NCBI RefSeq assembly: GCF_029961765.1
Contig: NZ_CP124681.1
Span: 3,782,001-3,846,000 of the forward strand
From: Nocardioides sp. QY071
Lineage (GTDB): Bacteria > Actinomycetota > Actinomycetes > Propionibacteriales > Nocardioidaceae
Direction: 5' to 3'
DNA: 64,000 nucleotides
Every line of letters begins with the position of its first letter. The stretch's first letter is position 1. The notes under the pieces were generated by a model. The model was given only the letters and a program-made list of their open reading frames with translations. It did no database searches and was not told where the DNA came from. This document shows positions 15,824 through 25,113 of this stretch, piece after piece. A program made the translations under genes and the position numbers.

Positions 15824-16233
15824 TCTGCGCGGACGCAACCGACCTCAATCCACGCCAGGCCCGTCGATCGGAAGACGGCCCGGCGGTGCAGGGGGCCTGG
15901 TAGCTCCGCTGACGAGTAGTACGGCTGGGATGCGGACATGTAGCTAAGCCCGCGCTCGGAACACGGGACACGTCGCTTGCACCGCATAGACTCGACGACC
16001 TCGCACTACGTGCGTCATGCCTCCTGCTCGCCTTCTCACATGTGCCGACCAGGGCGGATAAGCCGAGTTGTCAAACAACACGTAGGAAGATGCAAACTTT
16101 CTCTGCATCTCGACAGCCAGTTCACTCCCCTGAGTATGAGCCTCACCAGATCCCTCGCACCCCGCACTGTCGGAGCTTGATGGCCAGGCAGGTGTCCGAT
16201 CCGGATCCGCCGCCCTGGCGTCTGAGAGACGTG
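15824..16233. other. Gene-free left edge of the mobile region
   Basis: I see no credible gene in this 410-bp stretch. All reading frames are short, and composition is more AT-rich in patches (around 16060-16110) than in the flanking genes. It separates the MFS operon from a decayed relaxase, so the left boundary of the integrated region is probably here. I could not find a copy of the tRNA-fMet 3-prime end that would mark an attachment site. Confidence 0.5.
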
Positions 16234-16940
16234 ATGGTTTTGCACACGCTGACCGCGCCGCGACGGGTACGCATAACCTGACCCGTCAGGTCGCCGTGCA
16301 TGACCCGACCGACCGCGGGGCACGCTGGGCTGGCCGACTACTACGCCGCGAAGGGCGAATCACCGGGCCGCTGGTTCGGCGCCGCGCTCGGCGCGCTCGA
16401 CCTCGAGATCGGCTCGCAGGTCGCCGAGACGCACATGCGAAACCTGCTCGGCGAGGGCCGCCACCCCGACGCAGAGCGGCTGGAGAACGCGGCCCTCGAT
16501 GAGGGCAAGAGTGTCGAGCAGGCCAACACGGCGTCCCAGTTCGGGCGCTTCGCGCCAACTACCTGGGCAACCAGCCCGAGTTCATCCGGGAGACCGCCAA
16601 GCGCTACATCGCCTACAACCTAGGCCACGGTGAGCACTGGAAGACTCCGGTCCCGGCCGAGGAACGCGCCCGAATCCGCACCGAACTGGGCGACGAGCAC
16701 TTCCTCCGCGAGCACCGCCGCGCCCCCATCGAGGACCGTGAGTGCGGCTCATTCATGGCCAAGACAACCCGCAAGCAGCCCACGGCCGTCGCCGGCTACG
16801 ACCTCCTTCACCCCGGTGAAGTCCGTCTCCGCCTTGTGGGCACTGGTCGACCGGGGCGTCGCCAACCAGATCCAGAGCGCCCACCACGCGGCCATAGAGG
16901 CCACCCTGTCGTAGCTGGAGACAGAGGTCGCGAGCCTGAC
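16234..16940 (+). pseudogene. Decayed MobF (TrwC/TraA-type) conjugative relaxase, N-terminal part
   Basis: The reading is broken across three frames but is continuous in homology. An ATG at 16234 gives MVLHTLTA, then a shift to LTRQVAVHDPTDRG, GLADYYAAKGESPGRWFGAA (16300-16550), another shift to NYLGNQPEFIRETAKRYIAY and later AVAGYDL (to about 16805), then a shift to PVKSVSALWALVDRGVANQI and AHHAAIEATLS ending at TAG 16912. These are the conserved first 200 residues of actinobacterial MobF relaxases. At least three frameshifts and a stop make it non-functional, and the remaining relaxase and helicase parts are missing. It belongs to a different subfamily from the intact relaxase at 17460-20978. 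Confidence 0.8.
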
Positions 16941-17112
16941 CGTCGCCGCGGAGCCTCTGGTTCGTTGCGCAGCTCCTGCGACGCTCGCATGCGCCCGGCG
17001 GCGCCGGTTAAGGAGTAGCGCGACCTAATTCGGCGACTGGTAGCCGAACTCGCTGCGCACCAGCCCAGAATCATCCGAAGGAAGGTCGCGAAAGCCGTGA
17101 CGACGACCTTGA

Positions 17113-17352
17113 TCATGTCCAGGAGAGAATCAGAACCACAAGGTTCAGCCAGCCGGACGCCCCGCCCGCGACTGCCGCCGCGACGACGTGCATCGCAATC
17201 AGAATGACTCTAGCGACCGCCACCAGAGCGAAGGCGGTCCGCCACCGAGGCCGCTGAGTGCGTATCCGGCGGACCAAGACGTTTGATGGCGCATAGCCCC
17301 GGAGGTAGCGGTACATCGCAGCGACGGCGACGATCGCTGGTAACGCGATCAA
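17113..17352 (-). CDS. Small hypothetical membrane protein (79 aa)
   Basis: The frame starts MIALPAIVAVAAMYRYLRGY. Two hydrophobic stretches (residues 2-16 and about 38-78) flank a basic loop, so it is probably a two- or three-helix membrane protein. It is co-directional with and about 107 bp downstream of the intact relaxase gene. No family is recognised. A role in conjugation would be guesswork. Confidence 0.45.
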   Translation of the reverse strand: MIALPAIVAVAAMYRYLRGYAPSNVLVRRIRTQRPRWRTAFALVAVARVILIAMHVVAAAVAGGASGWLNLVVLILSWT

Positions 17353-17459
17353 AAGTCAGCCTGGGTTCCTCCATGTTGGCTGGGCCCTCTCGATACGCCG
17401 GACGCTCGGCGAGCGCTCCTGATATCACCCCCTGTGGAGAACATGGCCGACCGGGTCGC

Positions 17460-20400
17460 CTATGGAGGAGCAATGGCTCGAACGTCTATCGCCACCGGCG
17501 TCGCCGATTCCTGGGCAGCGCTCTCGGAACGCGCCGCGCGCAGGGATGAGAGAGCACGCCGACGGTCTGCGCGCTGTGCATCGCTCTTGACGCTGCCGCC
17601 GACGGGCAGGTCTGAGGTGACCTTGTAGCGGTCGCGGTATGCCGCGACCGTCGCCACCGCGTCGAGCCAAGCATCGTCGGAGCCAGTGCGGACTGGACGC
17701 GGTTCGGGTCGCCGGGCCCAAGGCTCGCGGCCGGCGACCGCATCCTCGGCAAGTGCGCGTGCCCGCGACTCGATCAGTTCCTTCCGTTCGTCGATCGCCT
17801 GTCGGTCCTCGGCTGACATCGGGCCGAGCGGTTCTGGGATTAGGCCGGCGATCAGTCGCGGGCGCAGGCGGAAACCGCGCGGCGGTGTCGCGGCGAGCTT
17901 CTCGACTCGGTAGCGAAGAACCGCGGCGATGTCGTCCGCGTCATCGAGGCCGTGGCGGTCCACGACTCGCGGCACCAGCGCCTCGAGATCGTGGTGGTAC
18001 GCCTCAGCGCGGCGGAGCGCTGCCGTGAGTGGGCCGAAGGCTGTCGACTCGACTACCGCGGCGTGCTGATCGGCGGTAAGCCCTGAGCGACTGAGCAGGT
18101 CAACGAAGCGGTCGTGCTGCGCCTCGGTCGCGATCGTCTCGAGTTCTGCGGCGAGGCGGTGGATGCCGCCATGGAGCTCGTACTCGGCCTCGATGGTCTG
18201 CGTCGCCGATAGGTCGGCGCCGCTGTGCTGGAGGACGCCGCACAGAACGGTCGTCGCTGTCACGTCGTCCGCCTCGGGTGTGGAGTGGCTGTCGTCGGGC
18301 TGGTCAAGGGCGACGTACACGATGTTCGAATCCCGGCCGCGGGTCATCGAGACGTAGAGGTTCTCGCGGGTCGTGGAGGCGGTCACGACGACGTGCGCGG
18401 TGGCGACGGTGACGCCCTGAGCTCGGTGGGCGGTGACGGCGTAGCCGAGGTCGAGGTGCTCGGCGACGTACTCCGGCGGCAGGACCGTTCGTCGACCGTC
18501 GCTGAGGCGTTTGACGACGACAGAGTTGTCCCGCCGGATGTCGGTGATCAGCCAGCGGTCGCCGTTCTTCGCCCACCCGCCTCGGGTTGTCCGGATGGTG
18601 CGGTCGTTGTGGCGCGTGATGACGATGTCGCCGACCGAGGCTCGGCAACTGTCGGCCAAGTCAGCCTCGCGGTGATCGACGGCGCCGTCCAGAAGCAGCC
18701 GCTCGGCCCGGGCGCGTTCGTTGAGGGCGCGGACGTCGCGAGCCGACTCCGTCACGAGAATGCTGGCGCGCCCAGCGGCACGGTCGGCGCGCCAGGCGAC
18801 GTACGCAGCGTCGACCATCTCGTCCGTGAGGCCCTCGCGGATCCGCTTGTGACGGGCGTACGTCGAGATGACCTGCACGTCGCCGCGGCTCAGCGCAAGT
18901 GAGGCCTCCTTCTCCCACTCGCTGGTGAATCGATGGATCTCCTTCAGTTCCGGCGCGTCCGTCCGCCGGTCGACGAGGAGGGCGAAGGCACCGCCTGCAT
19001 CCACGGACTGGAGTTGATGGGGATCGCCCACGAGGAGCACCTTGGCGTCCGCGGCGGCCGCTATTCCCGTGAGCCGATTCAGCGTCATCGTGTCGGCGAG
19101 CGTCGCCTCGTCGACGATCACCAACTGGCCACGCCGCAGCTCGGTCCGACCGTGGTCGTACTCGTGGAGCCATTTCGACGTGTTCTCACACGCGACGCCG
19201 ACGTCGTCGGCCAGAGCCTGGGCTGCAGCGGCGGACGGCGCAAGACCGACGACACTCCCCCGCCCGTGCTCCCTGACCCAGGCCGCGCGGAGCGCTCGCA
19301 TAGTCGTGGTCTTGCCAGCACCAGCAGGTCCCACGAGAAGGTCGACCTGACGCCCTGAGCGACAGACGCTCTCCACCGCCCGCCGCTGCTGAACGGTCAG
19401 CGAGACCCTGCCACGGCCACGTGCTCGATCCGTGACCTCGACGGACGCCGTTGGCGCGGTCAGCTTCTCCGCTCGTACCAACAGTCGTGCCTCGGCCTCG
19501 AGCACTGCGATCGAGGAGTACTTCTCGCCATGCCGCGGGCGGAACCGGCTCGTGCCGTCCTCGCGCTGGAACCGGACCGGGCTGAGGGCGAGCTCGGGCG
19601 GCGTCAGGACCACGGAGCGCGCCTGGGCCGCGTCGACAACGAGGCCGACGACGGCCTCGCGGTCCTCGGTCGTCGCGAACCTCAAATCCATCGTCTGCTT
19701 CGCCGCCTCGGCCATCAGGTTCCAGTGCGTCCACACCGCCCGCTTCACCGAGACCGCCGCGACCACTTCGGCACCGATCACGCCGATGACTGCCATCGGC
19801 ACGTCCCCCGCTGTCAGGAAGTCGCCCCGTTGGCCCGTCACCGACTGCGACCACCCGGTGGGCCCGGTCCCCAACAGTTTGGCGGCTCGTTGCCGCCAAC
19901 CCGCGGTGAGATCGGCGAGCGACCGGACCTCCTTCGGCGGGCGCGTGGCCAGCGTGGCCTGGGCACGGAGCTCGACAATGGTCCTGGCTGATGGCATTCG
20001 TCCGTGCCGTGCGACGTACTCCGCGATGAGCTCATTCTTCCTGAGCTCGATCTCGCGGGTGCGGCTGGAGAACTCGGTGATCAGCTCGTCGGTGACACCG
20101 GCGATCTCCCACCGGGGATTCCGGTCGGGTCCGCGTTGCCGCAGCTCCCATTCGATGCCGAGGTCGCGCGACAGCCGGTCGGCAAGGACAGCGTCGTAGT
20201 GGGCGGACAGGCCGGTCCGCGAGGCGAAGACCGGGCGTCCGTCGAGACTGCGCCAGCGGCCGTCCATGACGGTGAAGACCTTGTTGGCGATGACGACGTG
20301 GGTGTGGAGCTGCGGGTCGCCGGCTCGCGAGTCGAAGTGGTCGTAAGCGACCGCAGCGACGCCTGCCACGTCGACCTGGACAACGGCACCGTCAGCATCC

Positions 20401-20978
20401 GATATCCCCGCACGGGTCGCGGCAACCTCACGCTCGAAGAGCGCAACGACGTCCGCGATTGCCGCATGATGGGAGGCGACGATCCGTTCCTGGGTGAGGG
20501 CGTCGGCGACACCCCAGAGCACGGAGACCGACTTCGGGACGCTGAAGGTCAGGTCGAACCCGGCCACCGCTCGCCGCATCCCGGCCGCGGTCTCCTCTGC
20601 CTCGATCCGTGTCGTTTCGGCCGCGCAGTCCTCCTGGGTCGTCCCCGGATCGAGCGCGGCTACCCGTTCCTTGATCCGCTCCGAGAGCCGCTTGTACGAC
20701 GGATACGCCCGGCCGAGTTGCTCTCCCGTGATGGGGTCTCGGCCCATGCCGACAAGTAGGGCAAGTTGCTCCTCGGTCACCTGCATGCCCGGCCGGAGCT
20801 GGCCGGCGCCGAAGACAGCCACGCCAGATCCGAGCCAGCGGCCGGGCGGCGTACCAACCTCGGTGTAGTAGCGGGTCAGCGGCGTCGTCAGGGCACGCGC
20901 GCCATCGCCCGCAGCGACGCTGCGCAGCAGGTACTGGTAGCCGCAGCCTGCGGACATCCGGCGCATCGAGACCGTCAC
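17460..20978 (-). CDS. MobF-family relaxase with SF1 helicase domain (TraA/TrwC-like)
   Basis: A 1172-aa protein with a GTG start. The N-terminal relaxase domain has candidate nicking tyrosines in GCGYQYLLR (Y14, Y16), AVAGFDLTFSVPKSVSVLWG, and the metal-binding histidine motif GDPQLHTHVVIANKV near residue 220. The central SF1 helicase has Walker A VGPAGAGKTTTM, Walker B VIVDEATLAD, motif III GDPHQLQSVDAGGAF, motif V YAVTAHRAQGVT and motif VI YVSMTRGRD. It would nick oriT and unwind the transferred strand in conjugation. No coupling protein, T4SS or FtsK-like translocase gene is nearby, so transfer would need help in trans. The frame is intact over its whole length. Confidence 0.92.
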   Translation of the reverse strand: MTVSMRRMSAGCGYQYLLRSVAAGDGARALTTPLTRYYTEVGTPPGRWLGSGVAVFGAGQLRPGMQVTEEQLALLVGMGRDPITGEQLGRAYPSYKRLSERIKERVAALDPGTTQEDCAAETTRIEAEETAAGMRRAVAGFDLTFSVPKSVSVLWGVADALTQERIVASHHAAIADVVALFEREVAATRAGISDADGAVVQVDVAGVAAVAYDHFDSRAGDPQLHTHVVIANKVFTVMDGRWRSLDGRPVFASRTGLSAHYDAVLADRLSRDLGIEWELRQRGPDRNPRWEIAGVTDELITEFSSRTREIELRKNELIAEYVARHGRMPSARTIVELRAQATLATRPPKEVRSLADLTAGWRQRAAKLLGTGPTGWSQSVTGQRGDFLTAGDVPMAVIGVIGAEVVAAVSVKRAVWTHWNLMAEAAKQTMDLRFATTEDREAVVGLVVDAAQARSVVLTPPELALSPVRFQREDGTSRFRPRHGEKYSSIAVLEAEARLLVRAEKLTAPTASVEVTDRARGRGRVSLTVQQRRAVESVCRSGRQVDLLVGPAGAGKTTTMRALRAAWVREHGRGSVVGLAPSAAAAQALADDVGVACENTSKWLHEYDHGRTELRRGQLVIVDEATLADTMTLNRLTGIAAAADAKVLLVGDPHQLQSVDAGGAFALLVDRRTDAPELKEIHRFTSEWEKEASLALSRGDVQVISTYARHKRIREGLTDEMVDAAYVAWRADRAAGRASILVTESARDVRALNERARAERLLLDGAVDHREADLADSCRASVGDIVITRHNDRTIRTTRGGWAKNGDRWLITDIRRDNSVVVKRLSDGRRTVLPPEYVAEHLDLGYAVTAHRAQGVTVATAHVVVTASTTRENLYVSMTRGRDSNIVYVALDQPDDSHSTPEADDVTATTVLCGVLQHSGADLSATQTIEAEYELHGGIHRLAAELETIATEAQHDRFVDLLSRSGLTADQHAAVVESTAFGPLTAALRRAEAYHHDLEALVPRVVDRHGLDDADDIAAVLRYRVEKLAATPPRGFRLRPRLIAGLIPEPLGPMSAEDRQAIDERKELIESRARALAEDAVAGREPWARRPEPRPVRTGSDDAWLDAVATVAAYRDRYKVTSDLPVGGSVKSDAQRADRRRALSSLRAARSESAAQESATPVAIDVRAIAPP

Positions 20979-21111
20979 GGCCGTTTCCGTCCCACAGCGC
21001 TCAGGTGCGCGTCCTTCTCCACAGCGACTGGCGCAGGGGTCGTATTCATTGGGAGCGAACGGTGGCGGTGAACCTAGACTGTTAGGCGTTCCCGGCTCTG
21101 GAGGTTCGGTA

Positions 21112-21396
21112 GTGGCAAGGTCAGCAGTTCAGGTTGAACAGGGCGGTCGGCCAGCTGGCGGTCAGGCGTCGGCCTTCGATGAGGTGACCGTCGCGTTTCC
21201 GACCGACGGCCCTGGTCTGAGTCGTTGCGTCCTACTGCCCGACGCCGAAGCGGTACTGGCCGAGCAAGTCGCTAAGGCGTGGGATGAAGGTTGTCGTGCG
21301 GCTGAGCAGTACTACAGGCGCAGCGTGGTCGGCGTACCTGGCCTGGCTCCAATTCCGGCACCGATGAACCCCCACCGGGTGACAGCTGAGGACTGA
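21112..21396 (+). CDS. Hypothetical protein of mobile-element type (94 aa)
   Basis: GGAGG lies 7-8 nt before the GTG at 21112, which fixes the start; the frame upstream to 21049 is not needed. The C-terminal part AKAWDEGCRAAEQYY...MNPHR resembles the WDEG...NPYR tail of short hypothetical proteins often seen in actinophage and integrative elements. No function is known. It is divergent from the relaxase gene and convergent with the recombinase-like gene. Confidence 0.55.
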   Translation: MARSAVQVEQGGRPAGGQASAFDEVTVAFPTDGPGLSRCVLLPDAEAVLAEQVAKAWDEGCRAAEQYYRRSVVGVPGLAPIPAPMNPHRVTAED

Positions 21397-21430
21397 CCGC
21401 AAAGCGGTCGCCCGTTCGATGAACGTGCGC

Positions 21431-22882
21431 TCAGGTTCGTGAGGCGATGTAACCGCGCCAGTCGCGTGATGCCAGACGGGCCCACTGCGCGGCGTTGTTG
21501 TCACTGATGCCGATGAGCTCACCAAGCACGGGTGCGGGCACGTCGGCGGCCAGCTGGAACATGGCGGCCTTACGGCCCTCGTTGGGCTTCATCCCGATCG
21601 CGACGAGCTGTCGGCGGATGTTCTCGGTGGCCAGGTGCCGTCCCGGGTTGCCTCCGGGGAAGAGCCATCCGGTTCCTCTCGATCCGTGAAGGCTGATGCC
21701 TCGACGGACGAGCTGCTCGGCGATGAGGGTGTCCAGGGGTGCCGGCATGGGAATCGCGATGCTGCGGAAGGTGACGTGCAACGTGTCATCGATGTGGCTG
21801 ACCTGGCTGGCCCTCATCGCGACGACTCGCGACAGGGGCTGGGCGAACAGCAACATGAACAGCCCGCCGATGCGGGTGTAGTACTGGATGCTCGCATCGT
21901 GCAAGAGCCGCTCGACGATCTCCCACCGATGGTCCTCAGCGACCTTGACCTCGGGCTCAGGTCGCGGGGCCAACGTGGGAATCCGGATGGTGGTGTTGAC
22001 CCTGCTCTTGCGCAGCCACGCCACGAACCCGTACTCGCCGGTGAGCACTCGCCCGGGCTGGGCGATGTACTCCTCAAGCATCACCTGGGTAGCCGAAGCA
22101 GCGTCCACGCCGTGGCCGTCGAAGAAGTCCAACAACTGCCCGGCCACGCGGATCCTGCGCCGGGCAGCGTTGGCGACGGCGCTGGACAGGCGGCCCTCGG
22201 CTGCGGCTGTTCGCATGTCGCGCAGCACGTGCCATCGCCCGTAGCGCCGCAACAGATCCCGGTGGTGCTCGGGCACCGTGGCGAGGAACTCCTCGAGCCA
22301 CGGCCCGATGCGCTCGATGTGGGAGTCGTACGGTTCGAGGACTCCGGTGGTGGCTAGCAGGTTGCGCAGATAGCCGTGCGCCCGGTCCTGCGGCAGCGTC
22401 CGGAAGGTGTCGTGGCTGATCGCGACCTCGCCTCGGGCCATCTGGCCGAGCAGGGCAGCACCGATGCCGGGCTTCTTGCGCAGCCACCAGATCGTGGTCT
22501 GAGGACGCTCGGAGTCGACCATCATGGTGAACACCGGCTGCAACCGTCGATGAACCTGGTCGGTGGCAGGGTCGGTCAGCAGTGCGCCGAGGCGTTCGCG
22601 CAGGAAGCAGCGGGCGCAGCGGTGGCGACCGTAGGGATGTTCTTCGCTCCCGCACTCCTGACACGCGAACGGCGACGCGATCCCGGCACAGCCGGCACAC
22701 ACGATGAGGTGGTCCTCGAGGAACGCCAACGGGCGCCGTCGCCGACAGATCGGACACGACCCGGGGTGGTAGTGCCGCCGTCTTCCGCAGCCCAGACACA
22801 TCGCACCCTGCGGTACGTCATAGCGCTGCCAGTTCGTCGTCCTGCCACAGATCCAGCAGCCCGGATGCCCCCGCCTACTCAC
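21431..22882 (-). CDS. Zinc-ribbon protein with degenerate tyrosine-recombinase domain
   Basis: A 483-aa protein with a GTG start. The first 95 residues hold six CxxC pairs (C9/C12, C29/C32, C43/C46, C62/C65, C74/C77, C89/C92), enough for three zinc sites. Residues about 200-483 follow the tyrosine-recombinase fold, but the catalytic positions are lost. The box-I GLR is replaced around AQPLSRVV, the HxLRH box reads GRKAAMFQLA, and the C-terminal motif is ISDNNAAQWARL with W467 in place of the nucleophilic tyrosine. It ends a three-gene leftward set with a regulator and an intact recombinase. It probably binds DNA or assists the active partner rather than cutting. Zinc-ribbon recombinase-like proteins are often annotated as XerD-like in Actinobacteria. 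Confidence 0.72.
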   Translation of the reverse strand: MSRRGHPGCWICGRTTNWQRYDVPQGAMCLGCGRRRHYHPGSCPICRRRRPLAFLEDHLIVCAGCAGIASPFACQECGSEEHPYGRHRCARCFLRERLGALLTDPATDQVHRRLQPVFTMMVDSERPQTTIWWLRKKPGIGAALLGQMARGEVAISHDTFRTLPQDRAHGYLRNLLATTGVLEPYDSHIERIGPWLEEFLATVPEHHRDLLRRYGRWHVLRDMRTAAAEGRLSSAVANAARRRIRVAGQLLDFFDGHGVDAASATQVMLEEYIAQPGRVLTGEYGFVAWLRKSRVNTTIRIPTLAPRPEPEVKVAEDHRWEIVERLLHDASIQYYTRIGGLFMLLFAQPLSRVVAMRASQVSHIDDTLHVTFRSIAIPMPAPLDTLIAEQLVRRGISLHGSRGTGWLFPGGNPGRHLATENIRRQLVAIGMKPNEGRKAAMFQLAADVPAPVLGELIGISDNNAAQWARLASRDWRGYIASRT

Positions 22883-22899
22883 CCGGCCGACTCGCCGGG

Positions 22900-23226
22900 C
22901 TACTCACCGGGTCGGCGGACCTTCGCCCGGATCGGTCGCAGGTTGCCGATCCCGGGGCCGGTCTCGTTGACCGCGGCCGGCGCGTCGACATGCTCGATGC
23001 GCATCTCGATCAGGTCGTTGGGCGTGCAGTGCAGGATGTCGCACAACGCCGCGAGGAGATCCATGTTGATCCGCTGCGGGGTCTTGGTCACGACCCGGTG
23101 GATCATCTGGCGCGACAGCTCGACGCCGCGCTCATGGAGTGGCTCGAGCAGGTCGCTGGTGGCGAACATGCCCTGCTCGGCCATCAGCTGACGCAAGTTC
23201 CAGTGCGCGACCATCCGGTTGCCCAT
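22900..23226 (-). CDS. Cro/C1-type HTH regulator of the recombinase module
   Basis: A 108-aa protein. Residues about 8-70 form an XRE/Cro-like HTH: VAHWNLRQLMAEQGMFATSD, then HERGVELSRQMIHRVVTKTP and MDLLAALCDILHCTPNDLIE. Its ATG at 23224-23226 shares a base with the TGA of the upstream recombinase (TGATG), so the two are translationally coupled; GTG 23229 is an alternative start. The next gene starts 17 bp downstream. It probably represses the module promoter upstream of 24338 or serves as a directionality factor. Confidence 0.82.
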   Translation of the reverse strand: MGNRMVAHWNLRQLMAEQGMFATSDLLEPLHERGVELSRQMIHRVVTKTPQRINMDLLAALCDILHCTPNDLIEMRIEHVDAPAAVNETGPGIGNLRPIRAKVRRPGE

Positions 23227-24338
23227 CACATCTCCTCGGGGTGTTCAGCGCTGCGGTAGACCCGCTGAAGTGCGGCCTGCAGGGTCTTGGTCTTGAAGTC
23301 GTTCGACACCGACGTGTAGATCGCGGTGGTCGACGCGTAGGAGTGGCCGACCTGCTCGGTCACGAACCGCTCGGGGTAGCCGAACTCGATCAGGTGCGTG
23401 ACATAGGAGTGCCGCAGACAGTGCAACGTCAGATCAGCCGACAGTCCAGCACCGTGCCGCAGGAAGGCGAATCGGCGGTCCATCGTCTTCGTTGCGACAC
23501 GCTGGCGGCGCTCGGTCAGCCACAGCTCGCCCCGTCCGCCGGGCGCCAGCAGCGGTCGTGCTTCTTCGACCCACTGCCGCAGGCCGTCGATGACCCAGTC
23601 GAACTCCGGCACAGCCAGCACCGTGCGCCGCCGCGGCGCGCTGCCCCTGCTCGACTTGCCGTAGCGCACGTGAAGCGCGCCGTAGGTCCCCCACTGGGGC
23701 ATCGACGCGTTGGGGCGCAGATCGGCGACGTCGAGGAAGCACAGCTCGCGACGACGCAGCCCGAACGCGTAGGCGGTCTTGATCATTTGTGCGTCCCGCA
23801 ACGCCGCCAGCGCGCCCTTTCGGCCCGACCTGGCGATCCGATCGACCCGCTCGTCGAGGTAGTCGAACAGCGTCTGGAGCTCGTCGTAGGTGAACGGACG
23901 CCGCTCGGGACGGCCCTCGTACTCGACCAGGTGCACGGCGGTGTTGAAGTCGTGGCAGACCTGCGAAGGGATCTCACCGAACCGCGTCTCGCACTGGCTG
24001 ACCCAGTCGTAGCGGCCATCAAGCAGGTAGTCGCAGAACAACTTCAAGCTCAGATGGTGCCCACGGATCGTGGACGGCGCGAGCCGTCCGTCGCCACTCA
24101 TCAACGACATCGTGAAGTCCTCGACATCGCCGGCGGTCCACCGCCACGGATGCGAGCCGGCAAACGCCGTGAACCGCCGCACGAGCGCCACCCGTGCAGC
24201 CACCGTCGCATCCCCCAACAGCCTTGACTTCTGCTGCCGTGCCCAGCCGTCCACCATCGCGTCAAAGACCGCCTCAGGCTCGTCGAGGTGGACCACACCG
24301 GCCGCCAACGACAGCGGAACAGCGCCCGGAACGTCCAC
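23226..24338 (-). CDS. Tyrosine recombinase (XerC/D-like), catalytically complete
   Basis: A 370-aa recombinase. The GTG at 24336-24338 is chosen because GGAGG lies exactly 7 nt upstream; an ATG at MSHLSLRT further upstream has no ribosome site. The N-terminal SAM-like core-binding domain covers residues 25-110. The catalytic set is complete: R195 in AFGLRRREL, K228 in VRYGKSS, H306 and R309 in LHCLRHSY, H332 in VGHSYAST and the nucleophile Y341 in TTAIYTSVS. It heads the three-gene recombinase module, and the palindrome-rich spacer upstream is a plausible recombination site. Confidence 0.9.
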   Translation of the reverse strand: MDVPGAVPLSLAAGVVHLDEPEAVFDAMVDGWARQQKSRLLGDATVAARVALVRRFTAFAGSHPWRWTAGDVEDFTMSLMSGDGRLAPSTIRGHHLSLKLFCDYLLDGRYDWVSQCETRFGEIPSQVCHDFNTAVHLVEYEGRPERRPFTYDELQTLFDYLDERVDRIARSGRKGALAALRDAQMIKTAYAFGLRRRELCFLDVADLRPNASMPQWGTYGALHVRYGKSSRGSAPRRRTVLAVPEFDWVIDGLRQWVEEARPLLAPGGRGELWLTERRQRVATKTMDRRFAFLRHGAGLSADLTLHCLRHSYVTHLIEFGYPERFVTEQVGHSYASTTAIYTSVSNDFKTKTLQAALQRVYRSAEHPEEM

Positions 24339-24721
24339 CGACACACCTCCAGTCCGTAAACTTAAATGCGACATTGACAACCGGAAGTTACCACGCCGAT
24401 CCGATGTCGGCCGCCACCAGCGAGAACGCCGCACGCCATCCACAGGCCCCCCAAGAACCCGCCCCTCCGTGCGCGTTGATCCGGTCAACCTGGAGTGGAT
24501 ACGCGGCTCTTCCCCTCGATCTGCACACCGTGTGAGGAGCAGGAAGGGGTCAGGGAGAAGGGCGGAGCGGGTTCGGGAGGGCGATGGCCGGTGAAGGGAA
24601 AGGAGTACCTGACGGAGGAGAGCGCGGAAGTGGGCAGGAGAGAAGGGGCAAAGTCGGCGTATCCTGATGAGAGCGTCGCCATCCAGTCCGATCGAGCGCG
24701 AGTCCCCTTCGAGTAGAGCCC

Positions 24722-24742
24722 GTGCCGGACAATGTCCGGCAC
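24722..24742. repeat. Inverted repeat GTGCCGGAC-N3-GTCCGGCAC
   Basis: Perfect 9-bp arms with a 3-bp AAT centre. The short spacer suits a protein-binding palindrome or a recombinase core with inverted arms rather than an RNA hairpin. It lies about 380 bp upstream of the recombinase module. Confidence 0.6.
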
Positions 24743-24768
24743 CGTTCACCTGTGATGACGAGCAACTA

Positions 24769-24788
24769 GTCGAACACCGTTGTTCGAC
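24769..24788. repeat. Inverted repeat GTCGAACA-N4-TGTTCGAC
   Basis: Perfect 8-bp arms around CCGT. Arms of this length and spacing resemble tyrosine-recombinase or Cro-type dimer sites. It follows the GTGCCGGAC palindrome by 26 bp, so the two could be paired sites of one system. Confidence 0.6.
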
Positions 24789-25090
24789 CGAACCCCTTGG
24801 GGATACCAGCTGACCTGCGCGCAAAGGGCAGGCATCCCCTGCCGCAGGCAAGCAGGCATCCACGGAATCGGGAGACCCTGCTGGCGCATCATGGAGGGCA
24901 TGTCCGATCACCGGAGCGTGGTCTTGGTGACCGAGAGAGCCAACCTGTCACCAAGGCCGCAGCGAAGTACCCAATTGGCCGGGTTGTCCTGCGGTCCCGG
25001 TGAATCACCGGAGCCAGGTAGCCCCTGGGGCTCCGGCGGGATGGCTACGCCTGACGGTGCCGCGCGGCCCCCGGCACCATAGGGCTCCCC

Positions 25091-25113
25091 GGTGCCGCCG
25101 CGTCGGCGGCACC
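25091..25113. terminator. 10-bp GC hairpin after the integrase gene
   Basis: GGTGCCGCCG and CGGCGGCACC flank a 3-nt CGT loop. The hairpin lies 141 bp beyond the stop of the integrase (minus strand). There is no U tract, so termination is possible but not certain; an attachment-region arm is the alternative. Confidence 0.45.

Noticed and set aside
16300..16623. 107-aa ORF taken as a complete gene
   Set aside because: It is the first in-frame segment of the decayed MobF relaxase; the homology continues in other frames downstream and begins upstream.
24495..24716. 73-aa plus-strand ORF in the recombinase spacer
   Set aside because: Gly/Glu/Lys-rich with no ribosome site and no family resemblance; treated as non-coding.
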